From Chloroflexota bacterium (GTDB taxonomy: Bacteria; Chloroflexota; Dormibacteria; Dormibacterales; Dormibacteraceae), in contig VBIW01000037.1 of the NCBI GenBank assembly GCA_005880915.1, forward strand, positions 230,239 through 294,238: a stretch of 64,000 bases of DNA. The letters run 5' to 3'. The translations under genes were made by a program, and so were the position numbers. Every line of letters starts with the position of its first letter. Within the stretch, counting starts at the first letter, position 1. The notes under the pieces are model-generated. The model worked only from the letters and a program-made list of their open reading frames with translations. It was not told where the DNA came from and did not search any database. Below, in pieces: positions 7,020-14,567 of this stretch.

Positions 7020-8156
7020 GTGAAAGTCGTCGTCGCGCCGAACGCGTTCAAGGGGACGCTGACCGCCGCGCAAGCCGCCGCCGCCATCGCGCGAGGGGTG
7101 CATCAGGTCTTTCCCGATGCCGAGGTGCTCGAGGTCCCCGTCGCGGATGGCGGCGATGGGACGATGGAGGCCCTGGTCTCGGCCAACCACGGCGTTTACC
7201 GCACGGCCGTGGTCGAGGGGCCCCTTGGCGACTCCGTCCAGGCTCGCTTCGGGTTGATCGACTCCCGTCGTGGCGCGGTGGTCGAGCTGGCAATGTCGAG
7301 CGGCCTCACCCTCATTTCGCAGGAGCGCCGCGATCCGCGGCACGCCTCGACCTACGGTTTCGGCCAGCTGCTGGAGGAGGCCAGGCGCGCAGGGGTTTCC
7401 GGAATCATCGCCGGCATCGGCGGCTCGGCTACCAACGACGGCGGCGCCGGCATGGCGCAGGCGCTTGGATACCGGCTTCTAGATGCTGCCGGCCGCGAGC
7501 TCGAGCGGGGAGGCGCGGCGCTGGCTCGCCTGGAACAGATCGACCCATCGGGCTTCGATCCGGCGTGGCGTGCGGTGGCGGTCAAAGTTGCTTGTGACGT
7601 CACGAATCCACTCACCGGGCCGGAAGGCGCGAGCGCCGTCTACGGGCCGCAGAAGGGGGCCGACCCGCAGGCGGTCCGCGAGCTGGACGCGGCGCTGAAC
7701 AGGCTCTCCGCGTTCATCCAGCGCGACCTCGGCAAGAGCGTGGCAGACATTCCGGGCGCGGGTGCAGCGGGCGGGACTGGGGCCGGCCTCGTCGCCTTCC
7801 TCGACGCGAGTCTGGTCCCCGGCGCGCCCCTGGTCGTTGACGCGGCCGGGTTCGACGCCAAGCTCCGCGGCGCCGACCTGGTCATCACCGGCGAAGGCCG
7901 GGTCGATGAGCAGACCGCCTTCGGCAAAGCCCCCGGCGAAGTGGCCCGACGAGCCCAGGCGGCAGGAGTCCCCGTCGTCCTGCTTGCCGGCAGCAAGGGC
8001 CCGGGCTGGCAGGCGTTGAACCGGTTGGGCGTCACCGCTGTCGTGACGCTCGATGAGGAAGGCGGGGACCCTGAGCAGGCCCTAAAAGAGCCAGAAGGGA
8101 TGCTAATCCGGGCCGCCGTAGTAGCCTGCCGCCGTCACAAGTGGGCGAAGAAGTAG
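7020..8156 (+). CDS. glxK: Glycerate kinase
   Basis: Type-1 glycerate kinase (GlxK/GarK family), 378 aa, phosphorylating glycerate to 2- or 3-phosphoglycerate. It begins MKVVVAPNAFKGTLTAAQAA and has the family's VPVADGGDGTMEAL, GGSATNDGGAGMAQALG and LVITGEGRVDEQTAFGKAPGEVA motifs at the expected places. The start GTG 7020 lies 9 nt from TAACGT. Its last 16 bp overlap the sigma factor gene. A role in glyoxylate/glycerate use would fit the hydroxyacid reductase at 32.2 kb, but they are not linked. Confidence 0.92.
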   Translation: MKVVVAPNAFKGTLTAAQAAAAIARGVHQVFPDAEVLEVPVADGGDGTMEALVSANHGVYRTAVVEGPLGDSVQARFGLIDSRRGAVVELAMSSGLTLISQERRDPRHASTYGFGQLLEEARRAGVSGIIAGIGGSATNDGGAGMAQALGYRLLDAAGRELERGGAALARLEQIDPSGFDPAWRAVAVKVACDVTNPLTGPEGASAVYGPQKGADPQAVRELDAALNRLSAFIQRDLGKSVADIPGAGAAGGTGAGLVAFLDASLVPGAPLVVDAAGFDAKLRGADLVITGEGRVDEQTAFGKAPGEVARRAQAAGVPVVLLAGSKGPGWQALNRLGVTAVVTLDEEGGDPEQALKEPEGMLIRAAVVACRRHKWAKK

Positions 8157-8926
8157 AGGACAACCCAGTCGCCGCGGCCGCCGGCGAGCCGACCGACGTC
8201 GAGCTCGTCAGGGCCTACCGCAACGGTGACACCCACGCGTTCGAGGAGCTTCACCGCCGCTATGTCGCGTCCATCTTTCGCCTGGTCCGGCGCAAGCTCG
8301 GCGACGCTTTGCTGGCGGAGGACATCGCGCAGGAGACCTTCATGAAGGCCCTGCGCATGATGGACCGAGTCGACGACTCGTTCAACTTCGGCGGCTGGAT
8401 CCACACCGTGGCGCGCAACCTCTGCTACGACGAGCTGCGGCGCCGCCAACGCGACCTCAGGGCCGACGGCGGGACCGACGAGGAGGACGACGAGCTGATG
8501 GCGAACCTGCCGTCGACCGCTCGCTCGTTCGACCCAGTCATGGTCCAGGAGTCCAACGAGACCCGCCGGCAGGTCTGGCACGTAGCCCAGAGGTTGCCGG
8601 AGAAGTACCGGCTGGTGCTGACGCTGCGTGAGCTCCAGGACATGAGCTATCGCCAGATCGCCCGCACGCTCAAGATGTCGGAGAGCGCGGTCGAGACGCT
8701 CCTCTACAGGGCGCGTCTCAGGTTCAAGGAGGAATACCTCGCATCGCAGCGCGAGGGGGAGCTCAGCCACGAGGAGGCCATGCCGCTGCTGGCGCCGTAT
8801 CTCGCCGGGAAGCTGAGGCGGCCTCAGGCGGAAGCAGTCAGGGACCACATCGCAACGTGCACCAAATGCGCCCGCCGCATCGGCCGGCGAAGGCTGAAAG
8901 ACCAGCGCAGGAGTGAAGCCAGATGA
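8141..8926 (+). CDS. ECF-type sigma factor with zinc-finger tail
   Basis: RNA polymerase sigma-70-family factor of 261 aa. Region 2 spans about residues 22-95 (ending GGWIHTVARNLCYDELRRR) and region 4 about 140-195 (LPEKYRLVLTLRELQDMSYRQIARTLKMSESAVETLLYRAR, quoted here only as a span). After a linker the C-terminus carries a putative zinc site, HIATCTKC (H-x3-C-x2-C), as in anti-sigma ZAS/zf-HC2 domains. No separate anti-sigma gene follows, so the factor may be self-regulated through the tail; that is inference. GTG 8141 overlaps glxK by 16 bp. Confidence 0.88.
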   Translation: MGEEVEDNPVAAAAGEPTDVELVRAYRNGDTHAFEELHRRYVASIFRLVRRKLGDALLAEDIAQETFMKALRMMDRVDDSFNFGGWIHTVARNLCYDELRRRQRDLRADGGTDEEDDELMANLPSTARSFDPVMVQESNETRRQVWHVAQRLPEKYRLVLTLRELQDMSYRQIARTLKMSESAVETLLYRARLRFKEEYLASQREGELSHEEAMPLLAPYLAGKLRRPQAEAVRDHIATCTKCARRIGRRRLKDQRRSEAR

Positions 8927-8933
8927 GGGTTAG

Positions 8934-8939
8934 TAGAGT
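8934..8939 (+). promoter_or_regulatory. -10 element of the DUF6982-like gene (TAGAGT)
   Basis: TAGAGT with a 9-nt spacer to the ATG at 8949. Confidence 0.55.
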
Positions 8940-8948
8940 AGGTGTGAA

Positions 8949-9506
8949 ATGGCCAAGGTAGTCGTGCGCTTCTTCGACGACGAGACCGTGGAAGGGGTCG
9001 CCCGCGATCTCGATTTCGACGAGCCCGACTTCCTGGTCGAGGTCGATGACGCCGGCGGTCTGGAGAACAACGAGACCGCCTGGATCCCTCTGACCGCGGT
9101 GAAGTGGGTCGAGCTCCAGCGCGACAAAGACCTGGCCGACACGCCGACCCGCAAGGTCGCCATCCGCTTCCTGGACGGCGAGGTTCTCCGCGGCCACCTC
9201 GACGGCACGCTGGAACGCCATCGCTACGGGGTCGTGCTGCACCTCCACGCCGAGCAGAGCGACAGCCCCATCCGCAAGCTTGGCATCCCGTTCTCCGCGG
9301 TCAAAGCGCTGTTCTTCGTCCGCGAGTTCGACGCGCGCGGCGAGGAGGCTGGGACCGCCTCCGACGCCTACCTGGCGCGGCGGACCATGGCGCCGCTCCT
9401 CGACGTGCTCGAGGAGATGGACATGCTGACCCGGCTCCACCGGGACGGCCTGCTGTCCGACCACGAATACGCCTCCAAGCGCACGCTGGTTCTGGAGCGG
9501 CTCTAA
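8949..9506 (+). CDS. DUF6982-like protein with two repeats
   Basis: 185-aa soluble protein of unknown function. Residues 3-55 and 65-125 look like two copies of a beta-rich unit (VVVRFFDDETVEGVARDLDF and VAIRFLDGEVLRGHLDGTLE), each ending in an 'I-P-[LF]-[TS]-A-V-K' strand, reminiscent of PilZ-like or Sm-like small barrels. The last 36 residues (LLDVLEEMDMLTRLHRDGLL...) resemble a SHOCT-type short helical tail. The promoter hexamer at 8934 makes it a separate leaderless transcript. The family name is given from memory and is tentative. Confidence 0.6.
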   Translation: MAKVVVRFFDDETVEGVARDLDFDEPDFLVEVDDAGGLENNETAWIPLTAVKWVELQRDKDLADTPTRKVAIRFLDGEVLRGHLDGTLERHRYGVVLHLHAEQSDSPIRKLGIPFSAVKALFFVREFDARGEEAGTASDAYLARRTMAPLLDVLEEMDMLTRLHRDGLLSDHEYASKRTLVLERL

Positions 9507-9514
9507 CCCCGGCG

Positions 9515-9520
9515 TAGAAT
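9515..9520 (+). promoter_or_regulatory. -10 element of pdxS (TAGAAT)
   Basis: TAGAAT, 7-nt spacer (TCCGAAC), GTG at 9528. Nearly the same block (CAGAAT, TCCGCAC, GTG) precedes the minus-strand gene that starts at 19084. Confidence 0.65.
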
Positions 9521-9527
9521 TCCGAAC

Positions 9528-10445
9528 GTGGCCGAACGCAATGGTGCCCGTAATGGAAACGGCGCCGTAAAGGGTTCCTTCAAGCTCAAAGCCGGGCTCG
9601 CCCAGATGCTGAAGGGCGGCGTGATCATGGACGTCGTCACGGCCGAGCACGCTCGCATCGCCCAGGAGGCAGGGGCCGCTGCGGTGATGGCCCTCGAGCG
9701 CGTGCCCGCCGACATCCGCAAAGAAGGCGGCGTGGCGCGCATGTCCGACCCGGAGCTGATCAACTCGATCATGGCCGCCGTCACCATCCCTGTAATGGCG
9801 AAATGCCGGATCGGTCACTTCGTCGAGGCGCAGATTCTCGAGGCCCTCGGCATCGACTACATCGACGAGTCAGAGGTGCTCACGCCCGCGGACGAGGAAA
9901 ACCACATCGACAAGAACCCGTTCAAGGTTCCGTTCGTGTGCGGCTGCCGCGACCTGGGTGAAGCGACACGGCGCATTGCGGAAGGCGCCGCAATGATCCG
10001 CACCAAGGGCGAGGCGGGCACCGGCAATGTGGTCGAGGCCGTTCGCCATGCACGTGCGGTCAACGCGGGTATCCGGAGGCTGCAGGGCATGAACCACGCA
10101 GAGCTCGTGCACGAGGCCAAGCAGATCGGTGCTCCGGTCGAGGTGCTCGTCGAGTGCCAGAAGCTCGGTCGCCTGCCAGTGGTCAACTTCGCGGCCGGCG
10201 GCATCGCGACGCCCGCCGACGCCGCGTTGATGATGCAGCTCGGCGTCGATGGGGTGTTCGTCGGGTCGGGCATCTTCAAGTCCGAGGACCCTTTGAAGCG
10301 TGCCAAGGCGATCGTCGCGGCGACGACCTATTTCGACAAGCCGGAGATCCTGGCCGAAGTCTCGGCGGGGCTCGGCAAGCCGATGCATGGTCTGGAGATC
10401 CCGACCATCCCCAAGGACGAGCTGCTCGCTGCCCGAGGCTGGTAG
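9528..10445 (+). CDS. pdxS: PdxS, PLP synthase lyase subunit
   Basis: Makes pyridoxal 5'-phosphate from ribose 5-phosphate, glyceraldehyde 3-phosphate and ammonia supplied by PdxT, in a dodecameric cytoplasmic complex. 305 aa, with a typical barrel containing [42 protein letters not shown] (given as positions near 35-75) and the catalytic Lys regions ([23 protein letters not shown]). It starts at GTG 9528 with a leaderless promoter and is followed 22 bp later by pdxT, as in many Gram-positive bacteria. Confidence 0.96.
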   Translation: MAERNGARNGNGAVKGSFKLKAGLAQMLKGGVIMDVVTAEHARIAQEAGAAAVMALERVPADIRKEGGVARMSDPELINSIMAAVTIPVMAKCRIGHFVEAQILEALGIDYIDESEVLTPADEENHIDKNPFKVPFVCGCRDLGEATRRIAEGAAMIRTKGEAGTGNVVEAVRHARAVNAGIRRLQGMNHAELVHEAKQIGAPVEVLVECQKLGRLPVVNFAAGGIATPADAALMMQLGVDGVFVGSGIFKSEDPLKRAKAIVAATTYFDKPEILAEVSAGLGKPMHGLEIPTIPKDELLAARGW

Positions 10446-10467
10446 GTCCGCCCGCAGGAAAGTCGGT

Positions 10468-11079
10468 GTGCCCGCCGGGCCCGCGCAGGGCGCACTCTTG
10501 CCCTTGATCGGGGTCCTCGCGATGCAGGGTGCTTTCGCCGAACATGTCAGCGCGCTCGAGGCGGCAGGAGCCCGTACGCGCCTCGTGCGGGCTCGTGAGG
10601 ACCTCGACGGTCTCGATGGCATCGTCCTCCCGGGCGGAGAGAGCACGACGATGACGATGCTCATGGAGCGGGTCGGCTTGCTCGAACCGCTGCGCGAAGC
10701 CATCCGCAGCGGCCTTGCAACACTGGCCACATGTGCCGGGACGATCTTGCTCGCACGTGAAGTCACCGACGGCATGCCCGAGCAGAAGGGCTTCGGGCTT
10801 CTCGACGTCGCCGTACGCCGCAACGGCTACGGACGCCAGGTCGAGAGTTTCGAGGCGCCACTGCGCATCGAAGGCATGAACGGCAAAGAGTTTCCAGGCG
10901 TCTTCATTCGATCGCCGTTGGTCGAGCGCACCGGCGACGTGAAGGTCCTCGCGACCTACGACGGACACCCCGTTGCGGTCCAGCACGAGCGCATCCTCGG
11001 CCTTTGCTTTCACCCGGAGCTGACCGGGGACCTGCGCCTGCACCGCGAGTTCCTGCGCCTTGCCTCGGAGCGCGGATGA
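10468..11079 (+). CDS. pdxT: PdxT, PLP synthase glutaminase subunit
   Basis: Class-I glutaminase that releases ammonia from glutamine for PdxS. 203 aa with the triad Cys89 (ATCAGTILLA) and C-terminal His-x-Glu (CFHPELTGD), and the oxyanion strand PGGESTT. GTG 10468 is preceded by AGGAAAG; TTG 10498 would give a shorter, more usual N-terminus and is an alternative. It is the second gene of a chain in which the next genes overlap by ATGA. Confidence 0.94.
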   Translation: MPAGPAQGALLPLIGVLAMQGAFAEHVSALEAAGARTRLVRAREDLDGLDGIVLPGGESTTMTMLMERVGLLEPLREAIRSGLATLATCAGTILLAREVTDGMPEQKGFGLLDVAVRRNGYGRQVESFEAPLRIEGMNGKEFPGVFIRSPLVERTGDVKVLATYDGHPVAVQHERILGLCFHPELTGDLRLHREFLRLASERG

Positions 11080-12053
11080 AGATTCGCACCGCCGGCTTGC
11101 TCGATCTGGCGCGCATCGAGGAGATGCATCGCTCGTCCGATGTCCGCTTGAGCGAAGCCGCGCCTCCGGCCGTGCGCCTCTGGTCGCTGCTGAGCTCCAC
11201 GCTTTCCGCGCTGCTCCCTCTTTCCCAGGAAACCTTGATGTATGTGGCAGAGGAGCGCGGCAAGGTGGTCGGCTTCATCCAGGCATCCGGCCAGCCGATC
11301 AGCCTCGATCTGCGCAGGGCGCGCGTGCTCCAGGTGCTCAACCTGCAGGTCGCCGACGGTGCCGACTCGGACGAGGTCGCGCCGGCGCTGGTTCAGCATC
11401 TGTGCAACCAGGCGCTGGAGCGCGGCGCGCTGCGCCTGTTCGTCCGCGTGCCCGACCGCGATCCGGTGCTCTCGGCATTCCGCCTTCAGGGATTTCGGCA
11501 GTACGCCACCGAACAGGTCGTCTACGCCGACAAGCCCATGCGTCGCTCCGACCAGTATCCGGACGGCCTTCGGCCATTCAAGCGTGGCGATGACCGGAAC
11601 CTCTATCAGCTCTATCGGAAGGTCACCCCACAGGGGGTTTCCCAGCTCGAGGCGCCCACCTATCGCGAGTGGAAGGCGCTGCACCCCGGCGAGTGGACGG
11701 GCGGCCTTGGCCCGCGGGCCGCGGACAAGCAGGAGCACGTCGTAGACCGAATCGAGGTCGTCGGTTGGGTGAGGATGATGCGCGGGGCGGGTGCCCGCCC
11801 CGACACCCTTCAGTTCATGGCCCTGCCGGAAAGCCCCCTCCCAGCCGAGCTGGCCGACTTCGGAATCTCCCTCCTGGGCGACTCGGAAGCGCCGGCCTGG
11901 TCGAGCCTGCGTCACTATGATTCGCACATGATCGACGCCCTGCGAGGGCGTGGGTTTAACGTCTTGCTCACGCAGTTGTTGCTGGTCAAGGAGCTGGCGC
12001 TGAGGGTGCCGAAACCGGTGCGAGAGAAAGGACTGGTGCCGTCGTTCGGATGA
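11076..12053 (+). CDS. GNAT-family acetyltransferase-like protein
   Basis: 325-aa protein beginning MKIRTAGLLDLARIEEMHRSS, a GNAT fold N-terminus. The strand and turn around YVAEERGKVVGFIQASG and the helix after LQVADGADSDEVAPALVQHL fit the acetyl-CoA site, although a clean R/Q-x-x-G-x-G/A loop is not visible. A second, weaker GNAT-like half follows from about residue 165. The substrate is unknown. ATG 11076 overlaps the pdxT TGA and the stop overlaps the next ATG, so all three are coupled. Confidence 0.65.
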   Translation: MKIRTAGLLDLARIEEMHRSSDVRLSEAAPPAVRLWSLLSSTLSALLPLSQETLMYVAEERGKVVGFIQASGQPISLDLRRARVLQVLNLQVADGADSDEVAPALVQHLCNQALERGALRLFVRVPDRDPVLSAFRLQGFRQYATEQVVYADKPMRRSDQYPDGLRPFKRGDDRNLYQLYRKVTPQGVSQLEAPTYREWKALHPGEWTGGLGPRAADKQEHVVDRIEVVGWVRMMRGAGARPDTLQFMALPESPLPAELADFGISLLGDSEAPAWSSLRHYDSHMIDALRGRGFNVLLTQLLLVKELALRVPKPVREKGLVPSFG

Positions 12054-13618
12054 CAGCGCAAGCCAGACACCCCGGACGAGCGCAGGGCGAATTTCAATCA
12101 CGGGCCGCCAACTGGGACGAGGAGGTCGAGCTCTTGGCGCGGGCGCTTCCGCCTGAGCTCGCGCGGGCGTTGCACGAGCGCACCGACCCCGGCGAGCTGC
12201 TCGAGATCGTGCTCGATCTGGGGCGCGAGCCGGAAGCGCGCGTTCCGGGGCGCGAGGTGCTGCTGGCCGACCATCCGGTCTCTGCGTCCGACCTCGAGCA
12301 CGTGGCCAACAACGTTGGTCAGTTCGGCGACGACAACCGCGCCGGCATCGAGCGCACGCTGCACCGTGTCTCCGCGATTCGGAACCGGTCCGGCCGCATC
12401 GTCGGGCTGACCATGCGCGTCGGCCGCGCCGTGACCGGCACCGGCGAGATCATCCGCGACATCGTGGTCAGCGGCCAGAGCATCTTGCTGCTCGGCCGGC
12501 CCGGCATCGGCAAGACCACGATGCTTCGTGAATGTGCGCGTTTGCTGGCTGACGAGCTGCGCAAGCGAGTGGTCATCGTCGACACGTCAAACGAGATCGG
12601 CGGCGATGGTGACATCCCGCACCCCGGCATCGGCCGTGCGCGGCGCATGCAGGTGAAGACTCCGCTGCTGCAGCACGCGGTGATGATCGAAGCGGTCGAG
12701 AACCACATGCCCGAGGTCATCGTGATCGACGAGATCGGCACAGAGCTCGAAGCCGCAGCTGCACGAACAATCGCCGAGCGCGGCGTGCAGCTGATCGCGA
12801 CTGCCCACGGCCAGACCCTCGAGAACCTGCTCGTCAACCCCACCCTGAACGACCTTCTGGGCGGCATCCAGAGCGTGACGCTGTCGGACGAGGAGGCGCG
12901 CCGCCGCGGCACGCAGAAGTCGGTGCTCGAACGCAAGGCTCCACCGACTTTCGACGTCCTGGTCGAAATCCAGGACCGCGACCGCGTCGCCATCCATCAG
13001 CCGCTCGCCGATGTCGTGGACACAGCGCTGCGCGGCCCGATGCAGACGCCCAAGATCCGCGTGCGGACGCGCGAGGGCCGGGTCATATCGAACGTCGACG
13101 CGCCGGTGGTCCTGGCATCGGAGCCTCCCGCGACCGTGTCGACGAGCAAACCGCTGGGCATCTTTCCCTACGGCGTGAGCCGGCACCACGTCGAGCAGTC
13201 GATCCGGGAGCTCGACCTGCCCGTGCGCGTCCTGGGCAACCTCGACGGCGCCGGAGCCGTGCTCACCTTGAAGAACCACTACCGGCGCCGGCCCGACAGC
13301 TTGCGCCAGGCTGAGAGTCGGGGCCTGCCGATCCACATTCTCAAGAGCAACACCGTGAGCCAGGTGCGCGACGCCCTGACTCGCATTTACGGAGTCGACA
13401 AGCAGGACGAGGCGACGACTCGAGCCCTGGCCGAGGCCGCGGCGGCGATTCGCCAGGTCAAGACGACGCTCCGGCCGGTTGAGATAGGGCCGCAGAACGC
13501 GTACCTGCGCCGCCTGCAGCACCAGCTCGTGGCGGAGAACGACCTGTCCGCCCGCAGCACCGGCAAGGAGCCGCAGCGCAGGCTTCGCATCACGCCTTTG
13601 CCCGAAGAACCGGCCTAG
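12050..13618 (+). CDS. R3H-domain AAA ATPase (Ycf45/SpoIIIAA-like)
   Basis: 522-aa ATPase related to the plastid Ycf45 and SpoIIIAA families. Walker A is GRPGIGKTT (149-157), Walker B VIVIDEIG (223-230), and a sensor-like TAHGQT follows. The middle of the protein carries a helical nucleic-acid-type module (about 375-450), and the C-terminus has an R3H-like R-x3-H (RRLQH) followed by a basic tail. It probably acts on nucleic acid or ribonucleoprotein; the exact role is unknown. ATG 12050 overlaps the GNAT stop. Confidence 0.82.
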   Translation: MTAQARHPGRAQGEFQSRAANWDEEVELLARALPPELARALHERTDPGELLEIVLDLGREPEARVPGREVLLADHPVSASDLEHVANNVGQFGDDNRAGIERTLHRVSAIRNRSGRIVGLTMRVGRAVTGTGEIIRDIVVSGQSILLLGRPGIGKTTMLRECARLLADELRKRVVIVDTSNEIGGDGDIPHPGIGRARRMQVKTPLLQHAVMIEAVENHMPEVIVIDEIGTELEAAAARTIAERGVQLIATAHGQTLENLLVNPTLNDLLGGIQSVTLSDEEARRRGTQKSVLERKAPPTFDVLVEIQDRDRVAIHQPLADVVDTALRGPMQTPKIRVRTREGRVISNVDAPVVLASEPPATVSTSKPLGIFPYGVSRHHVEQSIRELDLPVRVLGNLDGAGAVLTLKNHYRRRPDSLRQAESRGLPIHILKSNTVSQVRDALTRIYGVDKQDEATTRALAEAAAAIRQVKTTLRPVEIGPQNAYLRRLQHQLVAENDLSARSTGKEPQRRLRITPLPEEPA

Positions 13619-13619
13619 G

Positions 13620-14231
13620 TTGGCCGGGCAGCGCGGGATCTTCATCACCTTCGAGGGCACCGAGGGTTCAGGCAAGACCACCCAGGCGGAGCTCCTGGGC
13701 CAGTGGCTGGCCGACCGCGACCCGGTCGCGGTCCGCGAGCCAGGTGGTACCGAGCTGGGCGAACGGATCCGCGAGGTACTGCTCTACGCCGGCCTCGAGA
13801 TCGACGCCGAGGCGGAGATGTATCTCTTCATGGCCTCCCGCCGGCAGCTGATCGCCGAGGTCATCGAGCCCGCTCTGACCAAGGGCCAGATCGTGATCGC
13901 GGACCGCTATCACGACTCGACCCTGGCCTACCAGGGCGGCGCGCGGGGCGTGCCAACAACGTGGCCGACGACCTTTCCCCTGCCCAACGTCACCTTCCTC
14001 CTGGAGGGTCCCGTCGAGGCCGGTTTGGGCAGGCACGAGGCGGCGGGCAAGAGCAAAGACCGGATGGAGCAGGAGTCGATCGACTTTCATCAGAAGGTGG
14101 CCGAGGCGTATGCCTGGCTGGCCACGAACGACCCGCAGCGTTTCATCCGGCTCGACGCCACCGGTTCGCGCGACAAGATCCACCTCCAGGTCAGAGATCA
14201 CGTCAAACCACTGCTCGAAGGGCGGGATTGA
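13620..14231 (+). CDS. tmk: Thymidylate kinase
   Basis: Converts dTMP to dTDP. 203 aa with P-loop GTEGSGKTT (13-21), DR motif in IVIADRYHDSTLAYQGGARG and the LID around RHEAAGKSKDRME. TTG 13620 directly follows the stop of the ATPase gene. The last bases overlap the next gene as TTGA. The tmk-darA order is also known from Firmicutes, where holB follows; here holB is 15 kb away. Confidence 0.95.
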   Translation: MAGQRGIFITFEGTEGSGKTTQAELLGQWLADRDPVAVREPGGTELGERIREVLLYAGLEIDAEAEMYLFMASRRQLIAEVIEPALTKGQIVIADRYHDSTLAYQGGARGVPTTWPTTFPLPNVTFLLEGPVEAGLGRHEAAGKSKDRMEQESIDFHQKVAEAYAWLATNDPQRFIRLDATGSRDKIHLQVRDHVKPLLEGRD

Positions 14232-14557
14232 AGCTCATCATTGCCGTCGTGCAGGGTGAAGACGCACAGCGCACGGTCCACGCGCTGACCGACAAGGGGA
14301 TCAGCTCGACCCGGGTCTCCTCGACCGGCGGCTTCCTTCAGCAGGGCAACGTGACGCTGCTGATCGGCATCGAAGAAACGCAGGTTGCAACTGCGCTGGA
14401 GATCATTCGCGAGAACTGCCACGAGCGCAGCCGCTACCTGACCCCGGTTCCCCCGCTCGCTGAGCCCGGCGAGTTTCTCCTTGCGTACCCGGTCGAGGTT
14501 CAGGTGGGCGGCGCGACGGTATTCGTCGTTCCAGTGGACTCACTCGAAAAGATCTGA
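14228..14557 (+). CDS. DarA/PstA-like PII-type c-di-AMP receptor
   Basis: 109-aa protein of the DUF970/YaaQ family, PII-like trimers that bind c-di-AMP in Firmicutes. It starts MKLIIAVVQGEDAQRTVHAL and has SSTGGFLQQGNVTLLIG, a hallmark of the family, with the C-terminal VEVQVGGATVFVVPVD strand. TTG 14228 overlaps the tmk TGA. Adjacency to tmk supports the call. Whether this lineage makes c-di-AMP cannot be told from the window. Confidence 0.88.
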   Translation: MKLIIAVVQGEDAQRTVHALTDKGISSTRVSSTGGFLQQGNVTLLIGIEETQVATALEIIRENCHERSRYLTPVPPLAEPGEFLLAYPVEVQVGGATVFVVPVDSLEKI

Positions 14558-14567
14558 AACCACGTCC

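Noticed and set aside
10276-11043. Long minus-strand frame opposite pdxT
   Set aside because: Shadow of pdxT; no recognisable motif and no plausible promoter.
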